Below, piece by piece: positions 18,815-27,672 of a stretch of DNA of 64,000 nucleotides (position 1 is the stretch's first letter; every line of letters begins with the position of its first letter). The DNA lies in the NCBI RefSeq assembly GCF_048820935.1, contig NZ_JBMERD010000002.1, forward strand, positions 124,001 through 188,000, read 5' to 3'. This stretch comes from Algicoccus sp048820935. Lineage in GTDB: Bacteria; Pseudomonadota; Gammaproteobacteria; Burkholderiales; Burkholderiaceae_B. The notes under the pieces were generated by a model that was not told where the DNA came from, did no database searches, and was given only the letters and a program-made list of their open reading frames with translations. Position numbers and translations under genes: made by a program.

Positions 18815-18985
18815 ATGATGAAACGTACAGGAATTGTGCATTGGCTCATGGCTTGTAGTTTGGGCCTTTCAGTTTTACTGATGACAGGTTGTCAGGAAGA
18901 GGCGGGACCCGCAGAAAAAGCCGGACGAGAGGTTGATAAAGCGCTCGATAAGGTTAATGACGGTATTAAAGAATTGACCAAGTGA
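18815..18985 (+). CDS. Small lipoprotein, 56 residues
   Basis: ATG at 18815 follows AAGGAAG by four bases. The product starts MMKRTG, has a hydrophobic segment and a lipobox LMTGC, so cysteine 26 should be acylated. The mature part of about 31 residues is charged, with the AEKAGREVDKALDKV amphipathic pattern seen in many small proteobacterial periplasmic lipoproteins. It is complete in itself. No function can be assigned; entericidin-like or envelope-stress roles are only guesses. Confidence 0.75.
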   Translation: MMKRTGIVHWLMACSLGLSVLLMTGCQEEAGPAEKAGREVDKALDKVNDGIKELTK

Positions 18986-19109
18986 GCGTTTAAAAGATAT
19001 TCATGTTTGCAAAAAATGGTGCGCTGCGAAATTCTATCTTTGTAGTTTATACGGATTGATGCGGACTTTCGTTGCGTTACCATTGGAACTAATTTTATGG
19101 TTGCGTGAA

Positions 19110-19171
19110 GGCGTGTGCAGTTTTAACACGCCCTTTGCGCTGGAAGCGGATTGCTTTTTTTAGAAAGCAAT
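19110..19171 (+). promoter_or_regulatory. Structured 5' leader of the Na+/H+ antiporter gene
   Basis: Three hairpins follow one another: GGCGTGT/ACACGCC at 19110-19132, CGCT/AGCG at 19138-19148, and ATTGCTTT/AAAGCAAT at 19150-19171 with a T-rich loop. They end 41 bases before the antiporter start. The arrangement resembles a cis-acting ion-sensing or attenuation leader. I cannot match it to a named riboswitch class. Confidence 0.4.
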
Positions 19172-19212
19172 TGTCGTGACTTTGTTGAATAAAACTAAGG
19201 TAATCGCCCATC

Positions 19213-20481
19213 ATGCCTGGCCATCTCGTTGAAATTATTGCAACCGTTTTATTTGTTATTGCCATCGTGCATACCTTTTCTGTGCCCGTCTTTGCGCGTC
19301 TGGCTAATAAGAATGGTCCGCACGCTGGACTTTGGCACATGCTTTCCGAAGTGGAAGCAGTGTTTGGTGTCTGGGCGTTTGTGCTGGTCATCGTGATGGC
19401 GCTGGTCGCTGGTGCTGGTGAAGCGGTTCAGTATCTGGATTCAAGAAACTTTACGGAACCGGCATTTGTGTTTGTCATTATGGTAGTTGCCGCAAGCCGC
19501 CCCATCATTGACTTGGTGACGATGATTGTCCATGCTGTTGCCAAACTATTACCAATAGATCGTGCGGTTTCGACTTTTTTTGTGATTATGGCGCTTGTGC
19601 CATTGGCGGGTTCGTTTATCACGGAGCCTGCGGCAATGACCTTGGCCGCATTGCTCTTGCGTGATGGCTACTTCCGTAAACCTGGGCAGGCAGGTTTCAA
19701 GTATCTTGCGATTGGCGTGTTGTTCGTCAATATTTCGATTGGTGGTGTGATGACGGCCTATGCAGCGCCGCCAGTGCTGATGGTGGCCAATGCGTTTGGC
19801 TGGGATAGTGGCTATATGGCGACGCATTTTGGTTGGCGTGCTGCGATTGCTGTCATTATCAATGCCAGTGTGTTGACCTTTCTTAGCCGCCAGTATCTGA
19901 AAGCTGGCATGATTGGAGCTTCGGAATCCGAACAAAAACGCGCACGGACACCATTTTCTGTGATTGGCGTGCACTTGCTCGTACTTATTGGTGTGGTTCT
20001 AGGCGCACATCACCCAGCCTTCTTCTTAGGTCTCTTTATGATGTTTGTCGGCTATACCCACGCGTATCCGCAGTATCAGGATAATTTGATGATCCGTGAA
20101 GGGTTGATGGTGGGTTTCTTTCTGGCTGGTTTGATTGTGCTGGGTGGTTTGCAACAATGGTGGTTGCAGGATCTTCTGGGTGGGCTCGCCCCCATGGTGT
20201 TGTTCTGGGGATCGGCTGCGCTGACGGCTGTTACTGATAACGCAGCGCTGACGTATCTGGGATCTTTGGTTGAGGGCACGACTGAAACTTGGCGCTATAT
20301 GTTGGTTGCGGGTGCCGTGACGGGTGGCGGTCTGACAGTAATTGCCAACGCGCCAAACCCAGCTGGTTTTGCAATCCTGAAAAACTGCTTTCCAGACGGT
20401 GCGATTTCACCTGCCAAGCTGATCATGTCAGCTGCGTTGCCTACACTGGTTGCTGCAGGGATGTTCTTGCTGCCGGTCTAA
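19213..20481 (+). CDS. Putative Na+/H+ antiporter (Pfam Na_H_antiport_3 type)
   Basis: Polytopic inner-membrane protein of 422 residues, about eleven hydrophobic segments by eye. The N-terminal part with FSVPVFARLA, LSEVEAVFGVWAF and FITEPAAMTLAA resembles the putative Na+/H+ antiporter family related to the ion transporter superfamily. A C-terminal VTDNAALTYLGSLVEG repeat-like element carries the buried polar residues. A structured leader precedes it and a strong terminator follows, so it forms a single-gene unit. The ion is inferred from family only. Confidence 0.78.
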   Translation: MPGHLVEIIATVLFVIAIVHTFSVPVFARLANKNGPHAGLWHMLSEVEAVFGVWAFVLVIVMALVAGAGEAVQYLDSRNFTEPAFVFVIMVVAASRPIIDLVTMIVHAVAKLLPIDRAVSTFFVIMALVPLAGSFITEPAAMTLAALLLRDGYFRKPGQAGFKYLAIGVLFVNISIGGVMTAYAAPPVLMVANAFGWDSGYMATHFGWRAAIAVIINASVLTFLSRQYLKAGMIGASESEQKRARTPFSVIGVHLLVLIGVVLGAHHPAFFLGLFMMFVGYTHAYPQYQDNLMIREGLMVGFFLAGLIVLGGLQQWWLQDLLGGLAPMVLFWGSAALTAVTDNAALTYLGSLVEGTTETWRYMLVAGAVTGGGLTVIANAPNPAGFAILKNCFPDGAISPAKLIMSAALPTLVAAGMFLLPV

Positions 20482-20511
20482 TGTCACTAAAACATTAAAG
20501 TGTCTATAAAG

Positions 20512-20546
20512 GAGCCCGATCGTTTGAGGATGGTCGGGCTTTTTTG
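20512..20546 (+). terminator. Terminator of antiporter gene
   Basis: AGCCCGA pairs with TCGGGCT across a 14-base loop and is followed by six T, giving a standard rho-independent terminator. Confidence 0.85.
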
Positions 20547-20556
20547 AGGGCAGAAA

Positions 20557-20890
20557 ATCAAGTATGCCAGCAAGCACTTTGATGCCGCACTCGACCCGTT
20601 CAACACGAGCCGAGATGTTTACGCAGACCGGGGCTACTCCTCCAAAGCACGCTCGGAATTTCTCGAGCCAAAGGGATATCGAGATCAGATTCAGAGACGC
20701 TGCGCCGGCAAAAAAGCCCTTGTCATAGACGCAACAAGGTCGCAACTATCGCATCGCTAACTCGGGCTCGGGTTAAGCATCCGTTCGCCGCGATCAGCCA
20801 GATGGGTGGCAAGTTCGTATGCACGATTGGTCAGGCACGCGCAAACTTCTCCAAGCTTTTGATGGCAGCCTGCTACAACATCAAGCGGGG
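20557..20890 (+). pseudogene. IS5-family transposase remnant (C-terminal part, frameshifted)
   Basis: One frame gives HFDAALDPFNTSRDVYADRG, then the family's RGYxS and RIQRR-like segments (positions 20575-20700). A second frame continues with RVKHPFAAISQMGGK, then TIGQARANF and MAACYNIKR (about 20770-20888). This is the ordered C-terminus of an IS5-type DDE transposase broken by a frameshift near 20710-20740. The N-terminal half and clear terminal repeats are absent. It begins right after the antiporter terminator, so it is a relic of an old insertion. Confidence 0.8.
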
Positions 20891-21147
20891 TGTTTTTCTC
20901 GTGGCCACGAATGGTGGTCGTGGCGCGCACTCATAGGGGGTTGGTGCGCCGAATTGCGACTGGAAAGCGAAATTTCGGCCTTTGCGGGGCTAAATGTGTC
21001 CTGATTGACGCTAAAAATCGATTTCACCTGCTTTTTGTAAAAAACTCTTTGCGTTTCGCTTAGTGTTCCCAAAAACGAGGGATTGTTCGAGGTGCCCTTA
21101 AGTATGTCGTGAGGTGTCTTTTGACATCATGCTAGAATCTTCGAACT
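20891..21147. other. Intergenic region between IS remnant and phoB
   Basis: About 257 bp. It may include eroded IS end sequence. Near phoB an extended -10 TGCTAGAAT lies at 21130-21138, only ten bases before the start codon, so the phoB mRNA would have almost no leader. No full Pho box is visible here. Confidence 0.5.
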
Positions 21148-21843
21148 ATGCATCGACACACGATTTTGATCATCGATGATGAAACATCGATCCGAGAAAT
21201 GCTTGCGTTCTCTTTGCAAAACGCAGGCTTTGACGTGTTGCATGCACAGAATTCTTCAGAAGCTTTGGAAATTCTGCGCGATCATCAAACGGATCTGATT
21301 CTTCTGGATTGGATGATGCCAGGTCTGAGCGGTGTTGAATTAGTGAAGCGTTTAAGACAGACACCACAGACGACTCGACTCCCCATCATCATGCTGACTG
21401 CGCGAGAGCAAGAGGATGATAAGGTTCGGGGTTTAGATGCGGGTGCAGACGACTACATCACTAAACCATTTTCTGTGCGCGAATTGATTTCACGAATCAA
21501 AGCGGCGTTACGTCAAGTCCAATCGTCTGATCAAACGAAAAAAATTAAACTTGGTAATCTATGCTTAGATCAGGTGAGTCAGTGTGTGACGGCTGATGAC
21601 AAAATCATGGCGCTAAGTCCCACAGAGTTCAGGTTGATGTCACTCTTTATGAATAACCTAGATAGGGCTTATTCGCGTGCACAGTTATTAGATTTGGTCT
21701 GGGGAATGGATAGTGATATTGTCGATCGTACTGTTGACGTCCATGTGCTGCGCCTAAGAAAAATCTTGGCAAAGCATGGGTATAACCATTGGCTGCAAAC
21801 AGTGCGCGGCATTGGTTATCGATTTTCTGTTCCTAAGGAATAG
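21148..21843 (+). CDS. phoB: Phosphate regulon response regulator PhoB
   Basis: OmpR-type regulator of 231 residues. The receiver domain has the acidic pair in IIDDE, the phospho-acceptor aspartate in LILLDWMMPG (about residue 53), and the lysine of TKPFSVREL. The C-terminal winged helix ends with VDRTVDVHVLRLRK and the RGIGYRF beta hairpin. No ribosome binding site is seen before ATG; with the extended -10 close by, translation may be near-leaderless. phoR follows after 59 bp. Confidence 0.95.
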   Translation: MHRHTILIIDDETSIREMLAFSLQNAGFDVLHAQNSSEALEILRDHQTDLILLDWMMPGLSGVELVKRLRQTPQTTRLPIIMLTAREQEDDKVRGLDAGADDYITKPFSVRELISRIKAALRQVQSSDQTKKIKLGNLCLDQVSQCVTADDKIMALSPTEFRLMSLFMNNLDRAYSRAQLLDLVWGMDSDIVDRTVDVHVLRLRKILAKHGYNHWLQTVRGIGYRFSVPKE

Positions 21844-21902
21844 TGTTTCATTAAGCAGAGACGGTTTCCAATGATCTTTTATAGAAAAGGCGGTAACCTA
21901 CT

Positions 21903-23231
21903 GTGAATGAAAGCATCAAGCGTGAAATCCGTCGAGTTCTAATTGTCTTGATTGCCAGCTTGTTGATCTCATGGTGGCTCGAGAGTCTTTGGCCAGCCGT
22001 CATTGCGCCGTTCGCATGGTGGATATATAACGTTTTACAAAGTGCCCGTGTATTTCAATGGATTGATCGTTACCCGAAAGAATGGGAGCCTCCCGAAGGC
22101 AGTGGGTTGTGGTCAGACTTAATGAATGAGCTTTATCGGTTATTGCGTAAAGAAAATAGAACGCGCGATGAGTTGACGTGGTTAATTCGCCGTACGGAAA
22201 GCTCACTGTCTGCGCTACGCGATGGTGTGGTTGTGCTCGATCGCCGTCAGCGACTTGAAACTTGGAATAAAGCAGCCGCCCAGACATTGGGTTTGCGTAA
22301 GTCGACAGATTATCAGCAAACTTTTACCAATTTTATTCGTAACCCAAAAATGGCAGAGTATTTGTCGAATGAAGACTTCGAGCACGCGTTGGTGCTGTCT
22401 GGGCCAGGTCGACAGCATCATCGTATGTTGGAATATACAGTGACCCGTTTTGGAGAAGGTGAATACTTTTTGTTGATTCGCGATGTAACGCGTTTACATA
22501 AACTGGAGCAAATGCGCAATGATTTTGTAGCGAATGTGAGTCATGAGCTTAAAACACCATTGACTGTTTTTAACGGCTATCTGGAAATGTTGATAGATAA
22601 CCGGGAGAGCCAGCCCGAATTGCTTGATTTAGCTGTGCGGCGTATGTCTGAGCAAACTCAAAAAATGACGGAGCTTATCGTTGATTTACTGTTTCTGGCT
22701 CGATTGGAAAATACCCAGGTGCAGTCTGATCAGAAGCCAGTTGAGGTGCTTGAACTCATAGAAAATTTAGTGCGAGATGGGGCGATTATTGCTGAACAAA
22801 AAAACCATCATATTCACGTCGAAATTCCCAAAAACATTGGCTTGATTGGAGATCAAACTGAATTGCAGTGTGCGTTTACGAATTTGTTGGTGAATGCGGT
22901 TAAGTACACCCCAGAAGACGGAAAAATTGAGATTGTTTGGACGTTCAACGAGGAAGGTGGCGTTTTAGAATTTCGAGATAATGGCCCAGGGATTGCGACA
23001 CATCATTTGCCTCGTCTCACAGAACGTTTCTATAGACCGAATGCTGGGCCAAGCTCGCAAGCGAAAGGAACAGGACTAGGACTGGCTATTGTTAAACATG
23101 TGTTGCTGCGACATGATGCGCATTTAGGCATTGAAAGCATCGTGGGTCAAGGGAGTGTGTTTCAATGCCAGTTCCCGCAATCTCGGGTTTACGATGAAAG
23201 TCGTCCACCCGAAATCATCGAACACGTTTAA
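21903..23231 (+). CDS. phoR: Phosphate regulon sensor histidine kinase PhoR
   Basis: 442 residues from a GTG start. The N-terminus has a hydrophobic membrane segment (VLIVLIASLLISWW and following), then a PAS-like region around LSALRDGVVVLD, the HisKA box NVSHELKTPL with the phospho-acceptor histidine, and a HATPase domain with NLLVNAVKYTP, DNGPGIA and GTGLGLAIVKH. It lacks a large periplasmic domain, as usual for PhoR, which senses phosphate through the Pst-PhoU complex. It converges on phoU. Confidence 0.95.
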   Translation: MNESIKREIRRVLIVLIASLLISWWLESLWPAVIAPFAWWIYNVLQSARVFQWIDRYPKEWEPPEGSGLWSDLMNELYRLLRKENRTRDELTWLIRRTESSLSALRDGVVVLDRRQRLETWNKAAAQTLGLRKSTDYQQTFTNFIRNPKMAEYLSNEDFEHALVLSGPGRQHHRMLEYTVTRFGEGEYFLLIRDVTRLHKLEQMRNDFVANVSHELKTPLTVFNGYLEMLIDNRESQPELLDLAVRRMSEQTQKMTELIVDLLFLARLENTQVQSDQKPVEVLELIENLVRDGAIIAEQKNHHIHVEIPKNIGLIGDQTELQCAFTNLLVNAVKYTPEDGKIEIVWTFNEEGGVLEFRDNGPGIATHHLPRLTERFYRPNAGPSSQAKGTGLGLAIVKHVLLRHDAHLGIESIVGQGSVFQCQFPQSRVYDESRPPEIIEHV

Positions 23232-23270
23232 GAGCTCACTCTAGATTAGATTGAAGCGGATCGTTTTGGC

Positions 23271-23987
23271 TTATGGTTTTTTGTTGACGATCTCTTTCAT
23301 TTCTTCAATCGGAAGGTGACGTACGTCAGTGCCTTTCACCAGATAAACGACTTGTTCGCAAACGTTACGTGCGTGGTCGCCAATACGTTCTAGTGCGCGC
23401 AACGCCGACATGACCTTAAGGACGCGAATGATCAGATGCGGGTCGTCAATCATAAAGGTAATCAAAGAGCGAATGGCAATTTGATAGGCGGAATCGACCT
23501 CTGCGTCTGAAGCGACAATCTCGATCGCTTTGTCGGCATCAAATCGAGCAAACGCATCGAGTGATGCATTGAGCATGTTTTTGACATGTGTTCCGATGTG
23601 TTGCGCTTCCATATATCCGATTGATAAAGGTTCTTGCGCTGTTAACTTTAGAGCGAGATCCGCGATCTTAGCGGCTTTGTCACCAATTCGCTCAAGCTCT
23701 GATACACATTTAGACACCGCAATGATTGTGCGCAGATCGATTGCTGCGGGTTGACGCAATGCGAGTACTCTGGCGCATTCTTCGTCCAGTCGTTTTTCTA
23801 ATAAGTCGACTTGAAGTTCTGAGGTGAGTACTTGCTGCGCCAGCTCCACATCTTGTTGAAGAAATGATTCCAAAGCATCATGGACTTGTTTTTCGACTAA
23901 GCCGCCCATGCGCAAAAGATCATTGCGAATATTGTCCATTTCCTGCGCAAATTGTGAAGAACTATGTTTTTTTAAGTTGAAAAGCAT
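23271..23987 (-). CDS. phoU: Phosphate transport system regulatory protein PhoU
   Basis: All-helical protein with two PhoU repeats. The E-R-[IL]-G-D sequence of each repeat is visible as ELERIGDKA and ALERIGDHA. It connects PstSCAB to PhoR and represses the regulon when phosphate is plentiful. ATG at 23987 is chosen, giving 238 residues, because GGAG lies nine bases upstream; a TTG at 24002 would overlap that site. It is the last gene of the pst operon. Confidence 0.95.
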   Translation of the reverse strand: MLFNLKKHSSSQFAQEMDNIRNDLLRMGGLVEKQVHDALESFLQQDVELAQQVLTSELQVDLLEKRLDEECARVLALRQPAAIDLRTIIAVSKCVSELERIGDKAAKIADLALKLTAQEPLSIGYMEAQHIGTHVKNMLNASLDAFARFDADKAIEIVASDAEVDSAYQIAIRSLITFMIDDPHLIIRVLKVMSALRALERIGDHARNVCEQVVYLVKGTDVRHLPIEEMKEIVNKKP

Positions 23988-24032
23988 GAGGTTTGACTCC
24001 AATTGGCGATGGTTAAGGCGTTCAGACTCCTC

Positions 24033-24857
24033 TTAACCAAACCTTCCGGTGATATAGGCTTCAGTGAGTTGATTGTCGGGTTGTGTGAATACTTTATCGG
24101 TCGCATTAATTTCAATTAACTCGCCCATGTGGAAGTACGCAACACGATCCGAGACGCGGGCGGCTTGTTGCATTGAGTGCGTCACCATCACAATAGTGAA
24201 TTGACGAGACAGCTCATCAATGAGCTCTTCAATCCGGGCTGTCGCAATGGGATCCAGTGCTGAGCAGGGTTCATCCATCAGAATCACTTCGGGACTGACT
24301 GCGATGGCACGAGCTATGCAAAGACGCTGTTGTTGTCCGCCGGATAAGCCTGTTGCTCGAGCGTTAAGACGATCTTTGACTTCATCCCACAAGCCTGCAC
24401 GCAGAAGACTCTCTTCTACAATGTCATTTAGGTCACTACGCCCTCTTGCGAGGCCGTGTATTTTAGGTCCATACGCGACGTTCTCATAAATCGATTTGGG
24501 AAAGGGGTTGGGTTTTTGAAAAACCATCCCGACACGCGCCCGTAACATGACAACGTCAATCTTGTCATCATAAATATCCTCTCCATCCAGATATACTCCT
24601 CCTTCGACGCGACAGCCAGGGATCGTGTCGTTCATACGGTTAAGGGTTCGCAAGAAAGTTGATTTTCCACACCCGGATGGTCCGATGAAAGCGACGATCT
24701 CGTTTTTATATAGATCTAGACTGACACCTTTGATCGCAGGTCGGTTGTCGTAGAAAACATCGACGTCTTTTGTTCGAATTTTGATGGTCGAAGTTGTAGG
24801 CTGCGCATGTAGTGCATCAATGCTCAAGCCCATTTGTTGTTGAGATACTGACATCAT
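24033..24857 (-). CDS. pstB: Phosphate ABC transporter ATP-binding protein PstB
   Basis: ABC ATPase energising phosphate uptake. Walker A is GPSGCGKST, the signature is LSGGQQQRLCIARA, Walker B is VILMDEPCSALD, and the H-loop is VTHSMQQAAR, all in standard positions. ATG at 24857 is preferred, with AGGA eight bases upstream; an earlier ATG at 24875 is in frame. The start overlaps the end of pstA, as expected in a coupled operon. Confidence 0.96.
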   Translation of the reverse strand: MMSVSQQQMGLSIDALHAQPTTSTIKIRTKDVDVFYDNRPAIKGVSLDLYKNEIVAFIGPSGCGKSTFLRTLNRMNDTIPGCRVEGGVYLDGEDIYDDKIDVVMLRARVGMVFQKPNPFPKSIYENVAYGPKIHGLARGRSDLNDIVEESLLRAGLWDEVKDRLNARATGLSGGQQQRLCIARAIAVSPEVILMDEPCSALDPIATARIEELIDELSRQFTIVMVTHSMQQAARVSDRVAYFHMGELIEINATDKVFTQPDNQLTEAYITGRFG

Positions 24858-26245
24858 TGGTTTGATCCTTTCCATTGTTTATTCAGTTGATTTCTCAAGA
24901 ATATTGCGAATGCTTTTAATCCTAAAACCAACGTCATCAATAAGATAATGGCGCTTGCTGTGCGGCCTTCAAAAAAGTTTCGTAACTCTTGCCCCTGCCA
25001 GAGAAATATTTGTACGGATAATGCCGTTGACTGATCTAAAGGTGTGCTCGGGACATGCGCGACAAATGCATTCATGCCAATTAATAGCAGTGGGGCGGTT
25101 TCACCTAAAGCTTGGGCCAATGCAAGTACGGTACCTGTCAAAACGCCGGGTGCAGCCAGAGGTAGCACATGGTGAAAGACGACTTGCATTGGGGAGGCGC
25201 CTATGCCTTGGGCTGCTTGACGCACCGAGGAAGGAACAGCTTGTAACGCGGCACGGGTTGTGATGATGACGGTTGGCAATGACATCAGACTGAGCACTAA
25301 GCCAGCGACCAGTGGGGCTGAAAGTGGCATGCCCATCCAATTAATAAAAACGGCTGCACCTAAGAGGCCGAACACAATTGATGGGACTGCGGCGAGGTTA
25401 TTAATATTGACTTCAATTAAGTCAGTCCAACGGTTTTTGGGTGCAAACTCTTCAAGATAGATCGCGGATGCAACACCGATTGGTACAGAGACGATGACAA
25501 CAATGATCAGGATGAAGATTGAACCCATTAGCGCACCGAGCAATCCCGCAGAGGCTGGTGAGCTTCGTGAATCCGTATTCGAAAACAATGAATGGCTAAA
25601 TTTTTTCTGAATGTGACCATCATGGCTTAAACGGTCAGCCAGCTCACGGACGCTTTTACTGACTTGTTGATCACGGTCGCTCAGTGTCCGATTAATATTG
25701 CCACTGAGCCAGACGTCTACATTGGCGTCGGTCAGTAAATCCATGAAAGCGGTTTGTCCGATTAGATCAGGGTTTTTTATAAAGGCTTCACGTAAATCAT
25801 GTGCTGCTGATCTCGTGAATAATGAACGGACATCCCGCGCGCTAATGTGTTGTTGTGGATAGATGTTCTGTATGGTTTGTGTCAGTAAACCCTGCCAGTT
25901 TTGAGTGATCAATCGTTTTTGCCAATCGAGCAATCTGATGTTGAAATCATTCGTGTTTTCGTCGATGCGTTGCTCTGGTTTGGCCTCTATTTCGATGATT
26001 TCTGGGTCAAAGTAGACCGGAACGTGAACCACGGATTGCCACATCGCCGGTAATCCGCGATAGAGAATGCTACCAAATAGTAGAATCACTAAGCTGAGTC
26101 CGGCAATAATGGCAATCCTTCCGTACCAGCGAAAACGCCTGTCCCTTGCATGACGTTTGCGCAAGCCTTTGCTGAGTCGGGATTGCAAACGCTCCTGAGC
26201 CGAAACGTAGGCTGATGAATTGGGTGACTGGTTTGAATTATTCAT
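24854..26245 (-). CDS. pstA: Phosphate ABC transporter permease PstA (long form)
   Basis: Inner-membrane permease. The conserved C-terminal ABC permease part begins around ALMGSIFILIIVVIVSVPIG and contains the EAA-type loop RQAAQGIGASPMQ. From ATG at 26245 it has 463 residues, well above the roughly 300 of E. coli PstA. The extra length is a soluble segment of about 180 residues between the first membrane helix and the second (roughly residues 60-225). Long PstA proteins are known in several proteobacteria. The start overlaps pstC. Confidence 0.93.
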   Translation of the reverse strand: MNNSNQSPNSSAYVSAQERLQSRLSKGLRKRHARDRRFRWYGRIAIIAGLSLVILLFGSILYRGLPAMWQSVVHVPVYFDPEIIEIEAKPEQRIDENTNDFNIRLLDWQKRLITQNWQGLLTQTIQNIYPQQHISARDVRSLFTRSAAHDLREAFIKNPDLIGQTAFMDLLTDANVDVWLSGNINRTLSDRDQQVSKSVRELADRLSHDGHIQKKFSHSLFSNTDSRSSPASAGLLGALMGSIFILIIVVIVSVPIGVASAIYLEEFAPKNRWTDLIEVNINNLAAVPSIVFGLLGAAVFINWMGMPLSAPLVAGLVLSLMSLPTVIITTRAALQAVPSSVRQAAQGIGASPMQVVFHHVLPLAAPGVLTGTVLALAQALGETAPLLLIGMNAFVAHVPSTPLDQSTALSVQIFLWQGQELRNFFEGRTASAIILLMTLVLGLKAFAIFLRNQLNKQWKGSNQ

Positions 26246-27614
26246 AAACTTCCCGGTATTTCCGCACAACAAAGAGCGCAACAATGTTTAAGCACAGCGT
26301 AATCACAAGCAGTGTTAAACCGAGTGCAAATGCAACTAAAGACTGTGGTCCCGCAAAATCTGTATCGCCGGTAAGCTGATTGACAATACTCACGGTGACT
26401 GTGGAGATTGCATCTAGTGGGTTTGTATGGAATTTCGGACTATTGCCTGCAGCTAAGACGACAATCATGGTTTCACCAATGGCACGACTAATCGCTAATA
26501 AAAACGCTGCAACAATGCCTGGCATCGCGGCTGGTAGGACGACTCGACAAATGGTTTCTCGGGATGTGGCACCTAGTCCGGAAGATGCGTCACGCAAGGC
26601 GCGTGGCACTTGACTAATCACGTCATCAGACAGTGATGAAACAAAAGGAATGATCATGATTCCCATGACTAGACCTGCCGTCAGTGCACTGGCTGCGCGG
26701 ACTTGTAGGCCGAGCAACATTCCAAGTTCGTGTAGCCACGGACCAATGAATGTGATCGCAAAGACGCCATACACAATGGTTGGGATGCCTGCGAGGACTT
26801 CGATGACTGATTTACTCGTCGTTCTGAACCAGTCAGGTGCATATTCAGTCAGATAAACAGCGATCAATAATCCCAGTGGCACTGCCACAAGCATGGCAAT
26901 GATGCTGACCATAAAAGTCCCCCAGAGCAGGGGTAACAAACCGTATTCGCCATGTCCGGCATCTGAACTGTTGAAAGCAGGATTCCAGCGTGTGCCAAAG
27001 AAGAAATCAGTTGGGCTGACAAATGTGAAAAACTTTAAAGTTTCACTCAGCATAGAGAACACAATGCCAACCGTGGTTAGAATCGCGATCCCACTGCAGA
27101 CCATAAGACCGATGCGTGCGATTTTCTCGACATAGACACGTGCCTTGAATTGCGCAGACATACGCCGCATGACAGCAAACCCACCGATTGCAACCAAGCT
27201 CATCATGAGTACGACTTTGATGATCGTGGCCCAGTGTTGCAATTTGCTGATGTGTGCGGCGGCAGATGTATACCCTTCTGGTGGTGTGCCGTGCAATGAT
27301 TGGCCATTGACTAACGCATAAGCAAACTGTCGGTAGCGAATTTGGTCGATTTCCGACAGTATCTTTGCGTGGCCTGCGAGTTCGGCATAAGCAATTTCCT
27401 CAAGTATGGATGGCTCAATAATGCCCCACAATACAACGACAAATAAAGCCGGAACCACGCACCAAAAGGCCAACAAAAGCGCGTGATACTGTGGACGTGA
27501 ATGCATTCGCCCCTGTTTTGGATGGGTGCTGTATCGTCGGCTTTTGAACAGACCAACTTGATAGGCAAGCGCCATCAGGACTAGGAGTCCGATGATCAAA
27601 ACGGAGTTGCTCAT
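26238..27614 (-). CDS. pstC: Phosphate ABC transporter permease PstC (long form)
   Basis: Partner permease of 458 residues against about 320 in E. coli. The conserved core carries FFFGTRWNPAF, the PLGLLIAVYLTEYAP segment, and the RDASSGLGATSRET cytoplasmic loop. The additional N-terminal part has two or three hydrophobic segments with a soluble insertion (roughly residues 70-130). It overlaps pstA by eight bases and follows pstS after 58 bp. Confidence 0.94.
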   Translation of the reverse strand: MSNSVLIIGLLVLMALAYQVGLFKSRRYSTHPKQGRMHSRPQYHALLLAFWCVVPALFVVVLWGIIEPSILEEIAYAELAGHAKILSEIDQIRYRQFAYALVNGQSLHGTPPEGYTSAAAHISKLQHWATIIKVVLMMSLVAIGGFAVMRRMSAQFKARVYVEKIARIGLMVCSGIAILTTVGIVFSMLSETLKFFTFVSPTDFFFGTRWNPAFNSSDAGHGEYGLLPLLWGTFMVSIIAMLVAVPLGLLIAVYLTEYAPDWFRTTSKSVIEVLAGIPTIVYGVFAITFIGPWLHELGMLLGLQVRAASALTAGLVMGIMIIPFVSSLSDDVISQVPRALRDASSGLGATSRETICRVVLPAAMPGIVAAFLLAISRAIGETMIVVLAAGNSPKFHTNPLDAISTVTVSIVNQLTGDTDFAGPQSLVAFALGLTLLVITLCLNIVALFVVRKYREVYE

Positions 27615-27672
27615 AGTCTTAAAACGCCAAGTTCAAATGGTTTCATGATCTCTGTATCACCGCAATCAGCTT

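Noticed and set aside
20557..20890. Intact IS5 element
   Set aside because: Only the C-terminal transposase part is present, in two frames, and no pair of terminal inverted repeats could be found.
21100..21120. Pho-box-like half sites before phoB
   Set aside because: Two TGTC elements are present but spaced 10 bp instead of 11, and flanking bases do not fit the consensus.
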